DNA from: Rachicladosporium sp. CCFEE 5018
Taxonomy: Eukaryota > Ascomycota > Dothideomycetes > Cladosporiales > Cladosporiaceae
Length of the DNA: 64,000 bases
Assembly (NCBI GenBank): GCA_002077045.2
Contig: KZ111141.1
Span: 1,202,109-1,266,108 of the forward strand
Direction: 5' to 3'
Shown: in pieces, positions 21,935 to 35,086 of the stretch
How positions within the stretch are numbered: the first letter of the stretch is position 1
Layout: each line of letters begins with the position of its first letter
Notes under the pieces: generated by a model
Told to the model about the DNA's origin: nothing
The model's input: only the letters and a program-made list of their open reading frames with translations
The model's database searches: none
Translations under genes and position numbers: made by a program

Positions 21935-23970
21935 GAGCAGAGCTCCAAACTTCGAAGAGCATCATTTTCTTGAATGTCCAGCGACTTGTGAGATGTGTCA
22001 TCGACTGTCAGCTACAACTGCAAGATGCAGTGACCGCACGCAATGCTCTCGCTCTCGCTCGCAGTCTCGGCGCGCAGGCCTGGGATGACTCTCCGCTCCA
22101 TATGAAGCAGCTTGACAGTGTCGGCCTAGTGTATGTCCGCAAGCTTGCAGCTGCTGGGCTGAAGAGCATTAATGACATTGAGAACCCTGAGCAGCATCGA
22201 CTAGAGGTAGTCCTGAGTCGCAACCCGCCGTTCGGAGCTCAATTGCAGGAGAAAGCTCGAGGCTTTCCAAAGCTTCGAGTCTCGATGAAGGCTATCGGCG
22301 AACCCATCATCAAGAAAGGAGAGCATGTCACCGTCCGAGTGCGCGCAGAGATGGCTTTCCTCAACGAAAAAACACCAGAGATGTTTCAGCGAAAGCCAGT
22401 CTACGTCTGCTTGTTGGCCGAGCTATCTGACGGTCACCTAGTACACTTCGCACGCATCAGTGCGAAGAAGCTTAACAAGGGTCAGGAAGTGCTCTTCGCA
22501 GCTAATCTGACGAGCCCCAATCAGCATATCAGGGCATACGTGTCGTGCGATGGGCTCGCTGGCACATCGCGGCAGGCGGACTTGAGACCCGAGATCCCGA
22601 GTCATGCCTTCCCGCCGCCAAAGACTGCAGAGGAGATGAATACACAGCGAGCATTGGTGACGCACGCTCCGAATATTGCCAAACGTCGGGCTGAGGCTCC
22701 ACGGCGTCAATCCGACAACAGAGACATCGACGAGTTCGGGGACGCTGACCTTGAAGATGCGGACCTCGTCCTGGCTGAGATTGCCGACTACGCCAACATC
22801 GACGATTACGATGACACAGCGGTGCCGAGTAAGTCAGCGAAAGGCCCAGCCAAGTCCCAGCGTAAGACCAGTAATGTCGCATCCGCTGCCCGTCAATGGG
22901 CGCCACAGCAATTGGAGAACGGTAAGTGGGCATGTGGTCACGCGTGCAAAGACAAGACCGCATGCAAACACCTCTGTTGTCGAGAAGGCCTCGATAAAAA
23001 GCCAAAGCCGCCGAAAGCCAAGGTCAGCAAGCAACAGGTGGAGCTGGAGTCAGAGGATGGACAAAGGCCGCTAGATATGACTGTCAGCAAGCCTACGGCG
23101 GAGGCATCGCTCCCCCAGAAGAAGGCGAAGGGTCCCGAAGTCGACAGGCTCAATCGTCTTGCAGAGAGCGTGAAAACTCAGACGCGTACCGTGCCTCTGC
23201 TAGGTATGGGCAAAGGCACTTCAAGCTCGAGATCTGCTAAACCAATGAGTGGACAGAGCCGTTTGAGCTTCACAAAAGCAGCCCGTGAGGTAGACAACGG
23301 AGCCGTGTCCAGCGACTATGGCGGCACAGATGATTTGCCCAGTCCCGGCACGTTCGTCAATGGCGCGCTGGGCGTACCAGACCCTGCACCTCAGATCCCC
23401 GAGCTTCCCGATGACGAAGACGACGAAATGCTTGACTTCGGCTGGGGCACAGGAACTCCTGCGGGGCCTGCGGAGGACCTCTCCAGCGGCAACGCAGGTG
23501 CTGATCATTATCCTCGCATCGAGGCTGATGACTTCGATTTCGACCCTGACTGGCCTGTCAATAAGTCGCCCGCATTCCACATGTCACAGGCGACGCAGCC
23601 ACTGGCACGAAACCTCGAGTCCGAACCGGTCATCCATCAGCCCTTCCAAGGAGCATCCAGCAACTCGGCAGCCCATGATCTAGGCGTTAGACCCACACTA
23701 GGTGTCAAACGCGTTCCAGCCTTCGACGGCAATATTGTAGCGCACGAAGCCAAGAAAGCAAGGCTAGACAGCGCTGCCGTGCCAAAAGAAACTGACGGGG
23801 AAGCTATGCTGGTCGAGCAAGAATCCTTCCCTCTGCCTGACAACTTCCCGGACCCGACGCAGGGGATGACCGACGTCAGTCACGATGAGAGCGCAGCAGC
23901 AGGCTCCGACGAGCTGCTGAAGTGGTTCGAGGAGAATATCGGCATGGAGAACTTCAACTACATCGGCTGA
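21935..23970 (+). CDS. HFM1: HFM1/MER3 helicase, C-terminal part (haplotype 2)
   Basis: Second copy of the gene at 1-2036, beginning at the same base and also lacking the helicase core; 677 residues. The Sec63-type domain, the CGHACKDKTACKHLCC finger and the tail are all intact. By hand I count about 42 base differences from haplotype 1 over 2036 bp, about 23 of them changing an amino acid, mostly in the acidic C-terminal half (for example R/E, V/P and two K/E changes). There is no frameshift or stop. The upstream gap prevents any statement about the N-terminus. Confidence 0.82.
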
Positions 23971-24132
23971 AGGAATTGCTGCGATCAGATGTGTCTAGCT
24001 GCGAGAAGGGCCACCGTGCAGTGTGATTAAGATGTTCGCTCTCGAGTCTAGTTTGACGGTGTGTATAGATATCTGTATATGCCGCCATGGCCACATCGCT
24101 ACACGAGAGTGAACTGACGTCAAGTGTAAGGA

Positions 24133-25931
24133 TCATTTCACCCACCATCTCTCGTCCAACCCCCCAATACTCATCCCCGCCGACGCAGGTCTGCCATGCA
24201 ACCCACTCTGCACCATCAGCCTCTGCCTCGCCTGACTCTCAATCTCATACCCAGCCAACTCCAACACCTCCCCAGCTCTCCACCCATTCCACGTTTTCCC
24301 CCCGCGGAACTTCTCAAAGTAAACCGGATCTGGCTTCGGATGCCACGCCTCCGTGATCGCAAGCTCGAGAACCCGCGCCGAGATACCTGCATATACATGC
24401 GGACAGCTCGGCGATGCGGAGGCGAGGTTGTACACTGCTGAGTCCTTTCTGTGGTCCAGGACACGGAGGAAGAGGGCGTGATCACTCGTGATTTCCGTCG
24501 ACTGCTCTTCGACTTGACCGTCTAGATAGTGGTAGCCTTTCATTCCCATGCGGAGATCAAAGATCTTGAGTCGGGATTGAGAGTTTGCGCCTACGATGAC
24601 ACTCTCTTGACCGCGAGCCAGGAGGGAGTAGATGCCGCTGTCGTCTGTAGGGTCGATGTAGGATCGTACTACGTCGTGGCTGGAGCGGAGGTCATGCATG
24701 CGGACCCAGCCGTCATAGGCGCCGGAGAGGAAGAGGGATGGATGGCTCGCGGTTGTGGTAGCGGGAAGGGGGATGATAGGGTAGACCGAGTTCAAAGTTT
24801 TCGATGAGGCGGGTGGCGAAGCGAGTCGTTCGAATGTGTCCACCACCGTGAAGTGTCGAACGTGCGTGGTAGAGACGCCGGTTGGGAGCAGCTCATATAC
24901 GCTGATCGGATGGGTACTTGGCCCTGTTCCGACGGCGAGGTGGGTATCGGAGAGAAATCTGACTGACCATGCTCGAGGCTGTTGCTTCGCTGATGCTGTG
25001 TGACCGGCATTGATGTCGATTTTGCTATTCGCGGTAATGGTGGCTTGCGAGTCGCCGAAGGCATATAATCTGATACTTGTGTCGCCAAGTTGTGCAGCGA
25101 GTAGGCTGCTGCCTGTGGTAGACTGGAGAAGGCTAGATGAACGGACAGATTCGCCTGTCAGGGATTGCATTAGCCTTTCGGAGCATGGAGTCACGCATGA
25201 GACGTGATCGTACCGTCCGTAACGAAACTCCTTTTCTCAACTGTCGCCCCAACCTTCCCAGGCAAATTCACCTCCTCTAGCTTCCCTGCTGCTGTCCCTG
25301 CGATGCATCTCACTCTCGAGTCCTGCCCTCCCTGACTGTCAAGCAGATGCAGCGCCGTAACATCGTCCCTTCCCTCGCTGGCTCCAGCAGGCGCATAACA
25401 CTCCCATGCCACTTTCTCTGCTCTTCCTCTCCCTTCATCTTCCTTCCACAGCCTCTTTCTAACAACGACCTGCGCGCCCGCACTCCATACTAGAGTCTCT
25501 TCCCGTGTCGCTCCTTGCCTCTCAACTTCCTTCACATCGATCACCGGCGTGAATCCAATGGTCTGCCCTCTCGGCTTCCGCCACTTCTCTTCCCTCTTCC
25601 CTGCTGGCCACACCAGTATACCACCTTCTTTCGGCTCTATGACTCTTGCTACTATCGCCCTTCGATCCCAGGCCTTAGATAGCGTGCAGAGGGTCCTCGC
25701 AGTGCCTGGCCAAGAGGTCGAAGTCGAGGGACAAGTAGAAGGGAATCGAGACTGTGCGAGAGCTTTCCAAGCGTAGGTGCTGATGTAGGTGGCGAGCGCT
25801 TTAGAAGCGAGAGAGACATTGTAGAGTGCGGAGGCTGGAAGGTATGAGGTTATCGCATCGAGAAGTTCGGGTGGGAGCGAGGCAAGGTTACTAGCCTTCT
25901 TCTCGCGGGAAGGTCGCTTTCGTCGAGCCAT
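24133..25931 (-). CDS. F-box protein with degenerate WD40 repeats (haplotype 2)
   Basis: Copy of 2200-3998 with identical structure: exons 25214-25931 and 24133-25154, a 59-bp intron, 579 residues. F-box and WD-like segments are conserved. An in-frame ATG exists 60 codons upstream (26109-26111), but the extension is absent from haplotype 1 and runs through the promoter, so the MARRKRP start is kept. Confidence 0.75.
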
Positions 25932-26329
25932 GTTCGAGAGTATGCTTTGCTGTTCTAATTGTATGATTGTATGGAGGGAGGAAAATGACGAGATGGACGG
26001 AGGAAAGATATATGCAGACCTACCAGTGGCGACGAAATCGCATACTCCCACACTGGACGGCTCCAATGCTCGCCAGACTCGAAAGACTGCAGTTAGTTCG
26101 TGCGTCTTCAATGGCGTTGTGAGTCAGTCGAGTCAACGTGGTGAAACTATGACTAGGCGAACGAGCATGGTCAGTCATGTCGCACGCTTGCCAAGACGAT
26201 GTATGACTGTTACACATAATGGAACCAGTTGTCAAAGATGAAACCTATGCACCCATGCCACGAGCCATGTGCAATACTGTCAAAGACAACAATATACAAT
26301 GCTCTACATGCCCCGCCCTATTCTACCCA
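25932..26329. other. Intergenic: F-box gene promoter and V-ATPase 3' flank (haplotype 2)
   Basis: Counterpart of 3999-4392 with many substitutions and small indels. No conserved coding sequence was seen. Confidence 0.6.
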
Positions 26330-29029
26330 CTACTTCAACTCCTGCATCTCATCCTCCAACATCGCCTGAAAGCTAAACGGCTCAAACGCAATCCCATCCC
26401 CAATGAAATGCTTACTCATAGCCTCCACCCAGTGCAACCTCAAACTATGCAACATGGCGCTCGTCCCCTCCATGACAACTAGCACAGCGCAGGTGAGGAA
26501 GAACCACATGAAGAAGAAGACGACTGTGGCGGGGATGGCGACCCACCCGGTCATGCCGAAGGCGTTGGCGAGCGTCATGGACCAGAGGACCTTGCTGAGC
26601 TGTTGGTGGGCGAGCGAGAGGGCCCAGAGGCGGAGGTAGGAGGCGGTGTGGGAGACGCAGTTGAGGCAGAATTCTGAGAAGTTTATTAGTGTATGTTGCG
26701 TGGTGTGTGGAAGAGAGAAGGGGAATGCGTACCGATCGTGTGGATAACCTGGTGGATCATGACTTCGCTGAACTCAAACTCCTCGTGCTCGGTATCGATA
26801 TCTTGTGTGATGACCGCACCACCGTCCATGTCCGAGTCTGCGAACGAAGGCCTGCCATTGGCATGCGGCTGGTCTTCATCCTCGTCTTCATCAAGTGCCG
26901 ACACGCGCGTAGTCTCACCAATGCCCTGGTAACCTTGCGAGCGTGCTCTGTTGTGCTCCCAGCGGAGGTAGAATGGTTTCAGAAACAGCAAGATCGGCAC
27001 CTGCACCACAGCAATGAGCACAAGTATGACCTGCACAGTACCTTGACCAGCGTAGAGTTGCTCTTGCACAGTACCGGGCGACAAGAACATGTAGATGAGC
27101 ATATTGAGCAGCCCAGGCGGCTGCTCGCCAATCGCATACCAGTCCACGCTCCACTTGTAGATGATCGTGAAGACCAGGTATCCGAAGATCGACTGGAAGA
27201 AGATCATGCCGGGGAGGAAGTTACCGAAGATGTCGATGGGCGACTTGAAGTGCCGAGCGTTGACATACGAATAGCACAAGCTGTAGGTCATGTGTGCCCA
27301 ACCCATGATGATAGAGAGCTTCATCTTGTACGAGTTGGAGAACAGGAGATCATTCTCGGTGTCGTGCCATCTCCAGTCCATGCCGAAGGGGTAGGTATAG
27401 CCTTCGATACGCTTCGCGGTGAGTGACGTAGGGTTGCTGCTGTTGTAGCCTTCGGGAAACTCCCACTCCCACATTGATGGGAAAAGGGACATCTCCTTGG
27501 AGAAGACGTCGCAGTAGATTGTACCGGTGTACATGGAGAAGATGCCCATCATCAGCATGATGTAGCGACCGTAGAAAGCCATGCCGAAGAGCTCGTCTTG
27601 CTTGCCCCGCTGTAGTGGCTTCTCCCAGTAGATCATAGCGGTGGCGGCTAGCGCCATGATGGCTCCGTGACCGAAGTCACCGAACATAACAGCGAAGAGG
27701 AAGGGAAAGGTCACGATGGTGGGTAGGCCGGGGTTGACTTCGGTGTACTTGGCTGTGCCGTAGGCGTCGATGATAGTCTGGAAGCCGAGGGTGAACTTGT
27801 TGGTGCGATTGTACGTTGGCGGTGTCTTTGAAGTCTTGATCTGGTTGACGATTGTCGGCACGCTCAGGCCGGCTCTATCGTTGACGTCCTGCAGAGTCGA
27901 CTTGATCAGGCCGAGCGAGTTCGTCGGCGCCCACGCCTCAGCAACCAGCGTCTTCCGGGCAGGATCGTAGCTGAAGCGATTGAGTGTCTGGTAAACACCC
28001 TTCTCCTTCTTAACCACGATCATCCAGGCAGCCAGAGAGCGCCCGATCTGGGTCAGCTCGGCATCGAGTGTCCGCTTGGTGTTCCCGAGCACGTTCGTCA
28101 AATCCTGCAGGCGCGAGTTGACCTCGTGGATCTGATCGCGACGAAGCTCGCTGTTCTCATCGACATTGTAGATGCTTGCACCAAGCGACTCTGAGATCTT
28201 TCGGATCTTCGCAATGATCTCCTTGCCATGGGCAAAGATCACGAAAACGTTCTTGTGTACCTCCTCATTCTTCTCCGGGTCCATGATCGGGTCCGAGATC
28301 TCGCTCTGGTTCATGTAGAGATTGCCACGCAGCGTTCGCCACAAGATGCGTTCAAAAGCGCCCATCCTCTCGCGTGGGATAACACCAGCCACAAAGCCAA
28401 TGTTCATCACGCTGAAGCTTTGTTGTGCTGCGTCTGCAGATCCATTCGCTTGTTCAACATCTCTCAGCAACGGCGCGTCATCAGAAGAGTCGATGCTCTG
28501 TCTCAGCTCTTCCGTCTGACCTCTCGCGCGGTCAAAGAACCCACCAGCCTCACGCAGCACCCAGCGCCACTCGGTCAGCTCTGTCTCGCGCTTCTTGAGC
28601 GTTTCGTAGCTGTCATTGAGACTTTGTATACGCTGTTCGAGACTTTGGCTTCGCTCGGCCAGCTCGTCGATCTCGGAGGCCGATGGAGCGGCCATGTTAT
28701 CGGAGAACTCGTAGATGGGACGCATGCCGATACCGTTCTTCTCGATCTGTTGGCGGAAGTAGGTGAGTTGGCGCTCAACATTGTCGAGACGGCGGATCTC
28801 CTGGGTGAAGGTGCGTTGAAAGGCCGAGGTGTCTGGGTTGAGCTGGGTGGCGATGTCAGTGTCTTGCCTATATCTAAGCTGCTCTCTTCAGCAAGCATAC
28901 ATCTCTGAACTGCATATTGCCCAGCTCTCCCAGTGCGGACACGACCTCCCTGCCAATCTCGTTGGCCACATACAGCTGGGTCAGGGTCATGTCCGCAGAG
29001 CGGAACAACGAGTCCTGCTCGGCCGCCAT
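26330..29029 (-). CDS. VPH1: V-type proton ATPase subunit a (haplotype 2)
   Basis: Exons 28901-29029, 26733-28842 and 26330-26673; 860 residues, with the same splice positions as haplotype 1. Only about five residues differ (S/G, V/I, A/S, N/T, I/V), although the first intron is visibly rewritten in its 5' half. The proton-channel segment SYLRLWALSLAHQQL is intact. Strong purifying selection here gives the baseline against which the neighbouring receptor gene stands out. Confidence 0.96.
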
Positions 29030-29674
29030 GATGGCGATGCTACTTCACTGATGAAGTGAGGTTGATGTGGGTGTATTACAAGAGACTGGGTGTGCATGCA
29101 GACCCGGTCGAGATCTAGCGCCTGTCGTCAATGTCGACATGCGTCAAAGCTTGGGAGGCGTTGCTTCTTGCTCCCTGAGTCATGTGTCGAGCAACACGAC
29201 AATCAAGTCCTGGCGTTCGATGCGCCTTCACTGGCGTGCATCTCATTGGCGTGCGCCTTGACCACTGTGTGCTACATTACTCGGTTCTGAAGATCAGCGT
29301 GGAAGTTCGCATAACTACAATGGTTCCTCGCTCGATGTTGCCCATGGATAGGCACGACAATGATCCATATACTAGTGGGTTCCGTTTCACTCTTGACGGG
29401 GCATGCATGTGGCGCTTTTGAGGCACACATGCAGCTGCACTACTTGACTATGAGGCTGTGAGTCGGTGGCCAGCCTGACCGTAGTCTGCTCTTCTTGTTT
29501 CGCGGCTCATTGCACATGTCCAAGTATGCAATTCATGCGACCGCCAACTTTATGCTCACCTCGTGTCCCAGATGGGTGCGAGTGATCCCTCACGCCTCAT
29601 GTCTGCGACCTGGTTCGGCCCTGGAGCTCCTTGCTTGACTGGCGTCTAGGAACAGACGGGCTCATTTCAACATC
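29030..29674. other. Divergent promoter region, V-ATPase / NLR-like gene (haplotype 2)
   Basis: A 645-bp spacer. It matches haplotype 1 up to about 29160, then loses similarity. It contains the 6-bp-arm version of the leader inverted repeat at 29042-29057. Confidence 0.6.
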
Positions 29675-32600
29675 ATGGCTGACCCGTTGACGGCCATTGG
29701 AAGTGCTGCGGCAATACTACAGCTCACCGAGGAGGCTGCTAAGCTGGGGATCTACCTGTGCAAGCTATATAAGGACACGAAGCATGTAGACAAGACTGTT
29801 GACCAGCTTGGCGTTGAAGTTGTCACACTGGGAGAAACATGGACTGTCGTCCACGTCCAACTGCACGCGGTCATTCAGACAACGGCAGGGACGAAGCGCG
29901 CCTCGATTGGCGTATACGACAGCACCGGTCAATTGTGGAAGTGCATCTGCGACCAGGTGCAGCACTGCTGGAGAACGCTCAAGGATCTGCAAGGAATCAT
30001 CGATGCCATTGGAGGCACGCATGGCAATATAGTAACGCAGATCAAGCGACAGATCAAAGTGGAAGGGAGCAAAGAAGCCATATCCAGCGTTCGTCAGCGC
30101 GTTGGGCTCCACATGTCCTCGATACAGATGATACTGCAACTGATCAGCATGTAAGTCGAATCTCTCTTCCGTCATGGCGCATGGGATACCAGCTTGTATA
30201 TGAGGTACGATAGCATGCCTTCTCGTGGCTGCAGCCCTCGTGGTTGCCCCGGTGCAGCTACTCTACTGTTACTGGGCAGTTTCAGCAGCGTGTGGGCGGT
30301 TTTGTACTATTCTATGACTATGACTCCTGATGCTTCTCAGCGAAGTTGCCCATTTGGCTCCCCGGCATGCGAACCACGAACTACTGGCTAAGCTCAATAC
30401 GCTTGGGAAAATGGTACAAGATTTGAATGGGCAGAACACAACTGTTTCCGGTGAGACAGCGGCAGTACAAATTGATGGCGCCGCATCTTTGATCGCCTGC
30501 GTTAAGGAGGTCATGCACAGCGGTGCATCGCTCTACAATGCGAGTGTGGCAGACGGATCGACGTACGGAGGGTCCCACCGAGCGGAAAGGCAGCAGTGGA
30601 CTACTGCATGGCTCCAAGACTTGGATGCTCTGAAAACCCCTGATTTCGCTGCAGCTTCAGTGAATGGCTCGGCGACACCCTCGAACTTCTCGTCCGGCCG
30701 GATCGATCTTCTTCAGTCTGGCGAGGTCTCCTTGATAAGTGATCCACTGTATAACACCGAAGTCCAGGACATCATGGACGACGACGACCACTACATCGAG
30801 CACGCGATGCTTACCCTTGGTCTGGAAGAAGGTCGTCGGGCTGTGCACTGTGAGCAGTGGGCTGTCGCAGATCAGCATCTGAAAGAGTCTCTATCCCTCC
30901 TTCTGCAGCTTCCTGAGAACTCGCGCTCAACTTACGACATCATCGAATTGCAATATATGCTGGCTTTCTGTGCTTTTCACTTCAAAGAAGAGGATCTTAA
31001 GATTACACGGGAAGCGCTCACAAGCCTTGTTGATCGTATGCCTGGCACCGATAAACAGAGATCCATGATCTGTGATGCCAGATACCTTCTAGCTCGGTTG
31101 TGTATACGTGATGGCGATCTCGAGGGGGCAAGACGTTCATGTCAGAGTGCCAGTGACGGAAGACGCCGATTGCTAGGTGACAAAAATGACACATACTATG
31201 AGGCGCTAGCTCTCTTGACAAGAATATACACGCTGCAGGACAATACACGCAGGGCTCGCCTTGTCGAATTGATGATACCGGAGTCACAAAGATCCGCTGC
31301 TCTGACCAATGCTGATTCAATACTTGCTGCAGATGCTGATATAAGCTCGAAGGAAAGCGCGCTTAGAGCTCGGCGGTCATCGACACTGAACGCAGCACGA
31401 CACACAGAGCCACAAGGTGTAGGATTTTCCACGCGTCGCGCTCACGAGCGCTCGCGCCTGTCCAATGGAGCCGTAAAGGGATCGCTTGGTGCTAGTGCTG
31501 AACCAGACAGCTCGGCACACACTGCACTCACGGCTCGTGGCACTCGATCAACGAACGACACCTCTCACAATGCTCGCGACAGCAATCACTCGCCAACGTC
31601 GGAGGATGTACTATCGATCTCTCGTAATTCAGGTCGCGACGCGAGGGCCGAAAAGCGTCGAGCGAGATCGCCAGCCGAAGCGCGATATCAGAATGTATCC
31701 GGTGCGACGTCTTCTACTGGTAGTCACCGCCTCGACATGGCAAGCGGTCCGGTCTCGGAACCGACTACCACAGAAGCTTCACGACCCGAAGATCTTGTCG
31801 GACGCGAGTCTCCGATAGAACGTCAGCAGACGAGCGATAGGCTCACCGAAAGCTTGGTGCCTCGACCTCCTGCAATACCACGTCTCGTCCTCTGCTGGAC
31901 GGCCAAAATGAAGATCACCGCGCATACCGAGCGTGTCGATTCCCTGGCCTTCTCCCCAGATAGTAGACTCCTAGCATCAGCGTCTTTCGACAATGTATGT
32001 CAGCTCTGGAACACAATGACCGGTAAGATCGTGCATACGTTCAGCTACCAAGAACTAAATCACCCAGACTTCCTGAAAGTTGCATTCTCGCCGGACGGCC
32101 TTCTATTAGCTTCGATAATGTCGGACAGTACGGTCCGGTTGTGGGACACTGGATCGAAGAGGGTAGTGCGACAACTTGGCACGACTGATCACAATCCTCA
32201 CTCCACATACACCGTCGCGTTCTCACCGAATGGAAGACACCTGGTATCAGGCCACGCAGACAAAGCGGTTCGACTATGGGATGTGGCTACAGGAGGGATC
32301 ATAACAGCTATGGAGGGTCACGAAGGTCCCGTGCGTACCGTTGCGTTTTCGCCATGCGGTCGTTTCATAGCATCGGGATCGGATGACACCACCGTCCGAA
32401 TCTGGGATGCGAGCTTGCTTACTTGCGTCACGGGATTCAAGGGTCATGTGTACGCCGTATGCTCTGTGGCATTTTCACCAGATAGCAGGTTTCTAGCATC
32501 AGGGTCCGACGACACAAGAATCAAGATCTGGACCACGAGTACTTGGACGGAGGTGAAGACATTGAAGGGTCATAGCGGGAGCGTGAGGACTGTCGCCTTT

Positions 32601-32840
32601 TCGCCTGAGGGTGCGACACTGGCGTCTGCTTCGTCGGACGCAACAGTTCGCCTGTGGGATGTGAACACATGGACGCAAACGTTAACCTATATTGAAGGGC
32701 GTTCAAGCTGCTCGGATGTGGCGTTCTCGTCTGATGGACGAATGCTGGCGTGGTCGACAAGTACGGGTGTCGTTACGCTTCGGGATCGAGAGAAGGCTAG
32801 ACCAGTCCGCAAAACGGGTTTACACAAGCTTTTCTTCTAG
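29675..32840 (+). CDS. NLR-like receptor: fungal N-terminal domain, TPR-like helices, seven WD40 repeats (haplotype 2 allele)
   Basis: Exons 29675-30150 and 30341-32840 flank a 190-bp intron; 991 residues. The domain order matches the haplotype-1 allele: PigL_N/Helo-like N-domain, TPR-like middle, Ser/Arg-rich linker, and seven WD40 units near the C-terminus (AFSPDS, AFSPCG and LWD/IWD motifs). No P-loop was found. The two alleles differ at 40 of the first 158 residues. They share little in the linker (about residues 480-660) and end in unrelated tails (KTGLHKLFF versus SATRRPRSA). Both alleles are open and intact, so neither is a decayed copy. The repeats within one protein are not near-identical to each other, unlike the high-identity WD repeats of HNWD incompatibility genes. 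Role as a recognition receptor is inferred. Confidence 0.72.
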
Positions 32841-33425
32841 CGGGCTTCCATATACTGTACGTACCTCAGCTCTGTCGACCCAAACCTCCATTACCATCAA
32901 GTGCTTCAACTCCATGAATGCACAGGCCCGAGCTTCGAAATGCGCATAGCCAGACAAGGGGTCAGCCTTCTTCATCACGTCCGAATAGCGCTGTTCAGAC
33001 TCTAGCCATAGCATGTTGCATTCCCGGTATCTCCCAACATTTTCAACCCGTTCACTACTGCATTCACGTACAATCGTTGCACGAGAGTTTCGATCATTGC
33101 CATTAGAGAAACGATGATGAGTCTCGCGTCTGCTTCGCAGCGTATATCTCCTCTTCCAAAAAGCAATATGCTCCTAACACTCAGATCCACATCACAAAGA
33201 GTCTGAGCAATGGAGCGGAGGACGCATTTCACCTTATACGAGAGAGTGGAAAGTCCAGATGGAGTCGGACTTGAGGTCATGTTATTGTCTCAGTCCGACT
33301 CATATATACCATGCTGGCTACCCATGTATGTCCGTCACCGTCAGACATCTCTCCGCGCAATGTGCTCGACATCGTCACCGTCAAGCACATTCGCCCACAC
33401 CTTATTTTTGTCCGTCTCCATCTAC
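32841..33425. other. Convergent 3' spacer, NLR-like gene / HAD hydrolase (haplotype 2)
   Basis: A 585-bp spacer, 241 bp longer than its haplotype-1 counterpart and without visible similarity to it. An antisense open frame from 33210 runs through the HAD gene; it is a shadow. Confidence 0.55.
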
Positions 33426-34225
33426 TTAAGCAGCCTCAATCTTCCTCACACACTCCGGAAACTCCTTCCAGTCATACATAATGACATTCGCCTTCGTCTC
33501 CTTCGTCAGCTTCTCCGCCATCTCATCCATCTTCTCCTTACCATCCTCCTCGCCGTACACGCCCACATACCCGATCAGCGGGATGCCAGCGCGCATACCA
33601 GCCGTGGCCCCAGACTTGGAGTCCTCGACGGTAAGAGTCTCCTCGGGCTTCACGCCAAGCTGCTCGCAGGCGTGGAAGTAGATCTTCGGGTCCGGCTTGG
33701 AGGATGGAGGCGTGAGGGAGGTAGCGGCGGAGTAGACATGCTCGTCCGTGAAGAAGCGCATGAGGTTCGTCTTGACGAGCGAAGCGATGACACGAGGCTT
33801 GGCCGACGTGCTGACGACCGCCATCGGATACCCCTGAGCCTTAGCCCACTCCAGTTGCTCCGTGACACCAGTACACTCGGTACAACTCTCACTCAACTTC
33901 TCAATCACCTTCCCCAACTCACGGTCCACGTAGTCATCCACCTCCGCATCCGTCATCTTGAAGTTGTGCTTCTTCTGCAGACCAACAAGCATGTTGCGGA
34001 AGTTGTGGCCGACGAAGTCTTCGAGGAGGGTGTCGACATCGTAGCGCTCTTTGACGTCGTGCTTGGCGAGGACTTCGTTGGAGAGCTCGGCGCAGGCGGC
34101 GAAGGCGAGGCGCTCGGACTTGCAGAGCGTGTTGTCGCAGTCGAGGAGGATGTACTTGACCTGCGAGATTGGGTTGAACGGGGAGAATGGAGGGAAAGAG
34201 TGGTAGCTTTGCTGACCTTGCCCAT
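33426..34225 (-). CDS. HAD-superfamily hydrolase (haplotype 2)
   Basis: Exons 34217-34225 and 33426-34160; 247 residues. All four HAD motifs are identical to haplotype 1 and only one residue near the C-terminus differs. The changes in the coding region are otherwise silent, so the protein is under strong constraint right next to the divergent block. Confidence 0.87.
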
Positions 34226-35086
34226 TTTAATGGTTGGTTTTGGTGGGGAAGGTTGGAGTTTGGTGGGGTAGTGTTTGTGGGTGTCGTGGAGACTGCTGTG
34301 GGTGGTTCGATTTGTTGTATGTGGTGGTGTATAGTGTGTTGAAAGTGGTTGAGTGGAAGAAGATGTTCGAACAGTCTAGAAGATCTTTTGTAACTGCATC
34401 ACAGGCATTGAGAGAAGGTGCATGTGCGAAGGTTCAACGCGGGGCTCCTTCACTTGGAAAGTGAGGTCCACTCATTCGCCCCCCACGTGCAAGCCATCAC
34501 GCTGCATGCTTCGCTGGCATCAGAACTGCGGTGAGGCTGCATATGAGCATTGAAGTGAGGATCAAGCAAGTTGCACAGTCATTGCGGCTACGTGATCTGA
34601 CGGTGAGCTACATATCTTCATCTCCTCATTTTGTCATCTCCCATCACTTCCGGTCCAAAATCCTCTCCCGTCACATGCTTTCATTTTCATCCCATCAGTC
34701 TAGTACAGCAACAAAGCAAAGGAAATGCAGCAATCGTCAAACGCCTCGTCGCCGCGCTCAAAAGCAGTCCCCAAAATGTAGCAACACATGTGCCATCATG
34801 CGTATGCGGCGTATCTCGATTAATCGTGAACGTGAGTCGTTATATATATCGTTGTCGAATGTAATGTCATCGTTTGACGAAGAACCGGTGATCGAAGCGA
34901 AGAGAGAGGTGTGTGGTGTTGCTTCTTGCGTGCGCGATGTGCCGCTAGCACGTCTTTTCCAGGTCACTATCATCAATGTATTGCTTTGCCGTGATCATGC
35001 AGTGTCGTGACGAGCTCATTCGCAACATCACTCGTGGTCGTGACCGTCTCGATAGCGTTGGCATCGCTAGTCGTGTCCGGCAGCTT
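34226..35086. other. Intergenic: HAD promoter and transcription-factor 3' flank (haplotype 2)
   Basis: Counterpart of 12223-13080. The block around 34385-34560 with CACGTG at 34484-34489 is conserved; the rest carries scattered differences. Confidence 0.55.

Noticed and set aside
25932..26111. N-terminal extension of the haplotype-2 F-box protein
   Set aside because: The extension is in the promoter, is not open in haplotype 1, and the MARRKRP start gives equal proteins in both copies.
33210..34271. A 353-codon plus-strand open frame
   Set aside because: It lies antisense to the HAD hydrolase, which has all catalytic motifs; the equivalent frame is broken in the other haplotype. Shadow frame.
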